Of a stretch of 64,000 nucleotides of DNA, positions 63,372 through 64,000 are shown piece by piece. This stretch comes from Streptomyces sp. BK239 (GTDB lineage Bacteria > Actinomycetota > Actinomycetes > Streptomycetales > Streptomycetaceae), in contig NZ_SHKS01000007.1 in assembly GCF_004217285.1 (NCBI RefSeq), positions 186,001-250,000 of the forward strand, read 5' to 3'. Each line of letters starts with the position of its first letter. The first letter of the stretch is position 1. The notes under the pieces were generated by a model that saw nothing but the letters and a program-made list of their open reading frames with translations, made no database searches and was not told the origin of the DNA. Made by a program: the position numbers and the translations under genes.

Positions 63372-63908
63372 GTGATCGTATGGCTCAACGGCACCCACGG
63401 CGCGGGCAAGACGACGACCAGTGCACTCGTGCAGCAACTGATTCCGGACTCAAGGGTGTTCGACGCCGAGAAAGTCGGCGAGACACTCATGGACATCACG
63501 CCGGGCCTGCCCACGACGGACAACTTCCAGCACTGGCCGCCGTGGCGGCCACTCGTGGTCGAGACCGCCCGGCGCGTCCTCGAGTACACCGGCGGCACCC
63601 TGATCATGCCCATGACGGTCCTGGTCGAGCAGTACTGGCGCGAGATCAGCTCGGGCCTCGCCCACCATGCCGTACAGGTTCGGCACTTCGTCCTCCATGC
63701 CGACCAGGACACCCTGCGCGGGCGCATCGCGGGCGACACCGTCGTCGGCCCCGACTCCCCGTTCCGGCTCCAGTACCTCGAGCCCTACGCCGAGGCGGCC
63801 CGCACGTGGCTGCACGCCGAGGCCGAGGTCGTCGACACCACACACCTCACACCCGTCCAGGCCGCCCGGCAGATCGCGGCGGCCGTCGAGAGCGGAAGTC
63901 ACGACTGA
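63372..63908 (+). CDS. P-loop kinase-like protein (TmrB type)
   Basis: This 178-residue protein has Walker A in MIVWLNGTHGAGKTTTS, an ADQDTLRGRIAGD arginine-rich lid and VVDTTHLTPVQAA, as in TmrB (tunicamycin resistance) and other AAA_33/chloramphenicol-phosphotransferase-like kinases. The substrate is unknown. GTG start at 63372. It lies 102 nt after the histone-fold-like gene on the same strand. Confidence 0.82.
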   Translation: MIVWLNGTHGAGKTTTSALVQQLIPDSRVFDAEKVGETLMDITPGLPTTDNFQHWPPWRPLVVETARRVLEYTGGTLIMPMTVLVEQYWREISSGLAHHAVQVRHFVLHADQDTLRGRIAGDTVVGPDSPFRLQYLEPYAEAARTWLHAEAEVVDTTHLTPVQAARQIAAAVESGSHD

Positions 63909-63943
63909 CGAACGCACGGTTTCCCGGCGTTCGCCGCCGTCGG

Positions 63944-64000
63944 TCACAGGGCGGTGGCGGCGCGGACCAGCCCCGCGACCGCCGTCGAGCGGCTGTGCGG
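63944..64000 (-). CDS. C-terminal fragment, possibly a LuxR-type regulator
   Basis: The minus-strand frame is open from the window edge to a TGA at 63944-63946 and yields 18 residues ending HSRSTAVAGLVRAATAL. HSR(S/T)xAVA is frequent at the end of LuxR-type helix-turn-helix domains. The fragment is too short for a firm call. Confidence 0.35.
   Translation of the reverse strand, partial: PHSRSTAVAGLVRAATAL

Overview
The window is high-GC actinomycete DNA and almost certainly Streptomyces. Supporting signs are strong G/C bias at third codon positions, many GTG starts, many ATGA stop/start overlaps, a WhiB regulator, a complete conservon (histidine kinase, roadblock, DUF742, GTPase), gamma-butyrolactone signalling genes and rare TTA codons in regulators. 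No tools were used. Functions come from motifs, length, gene order and recalled family features.

Bases 1-27755 are ordinary chromosomal genes. They are: a truncated Gfo/Idh oxidoreductase, a secreted serine hydrolase, a GNAT acetyltransferase, a CUT2 sugar ABC transporter (4404-5423, 3328-4404, 2408-3322), an SDR/acyl-CoA dehydrogenase pair with a TetR gene, tRNA-Pro(GGG) (a second identical copy lies at 19481), cobF, a TauE-like exporter, a thiolase, a whiB-dps pair, a HAD phosphatase, a glutamine-synthetase-like/amidohydrolase pair resembling a split FluG, a kbl-tdh threonine-catabolism pair, and a conservon with a GAF protein as its fifth member.

Bases 28079-59518 hold an aromatic (type II) polyketide cluster laid out much like the jadomycin/angucycline loci. 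One long minus-strand run goes from accA (42156) down to accE (28079). It encodes biotin carboxylase, an unrecognised 56-residue protein, a TcmI-type cyclase, KS-alpha, KS-beta, ACP, an ActIII-type ketoreductase, a two-domain aromatase/cyclase, two PHBH-type FAD monooxygenases, an alpha/beta hydrolase, a phosphopantetheinyl transferase, a carboxyltransferase and the epsilon subunit. Next to it are regulators: two atypical OmpR-type response regulators, two TetR/ScbR-like receptors, an AfsA-type butenolide synthase and an NAD-dependent reductase. Beyond these lie a two-domain ABM oxygenase, a SnoaL-like protein, a cation/proton antiporter, a flavin reductase, HxlR with an MFS exporter, a third FAD monooxygenase, a flavin-dependent halogenase and a Tat-exported bicovalent flavin oxidase. 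No glycosyltransferase or deoxysugar gene is visible. The predicted product is therefore a chlorinated, non-glycosylated, probably ring-rearranged angucyclinone; this is inference.

Bases 59683-64000 return to accessory genes: a DinB-like protein, a WYL regulator with two TTA codons, an NmrA-like oxidoreductase whose promoter nearly duplicates the hxlR/MFS promoter, a 258-residue protein that reads as two histone folds in tandem, and a TmrB-like P-loop kinase. The tandem histone-fold protein is the most unusual single gene. The halogenase-bearing angucycline cluster, with its own carboxylase and repeat-rich promoters, is the main biosynthetic system.
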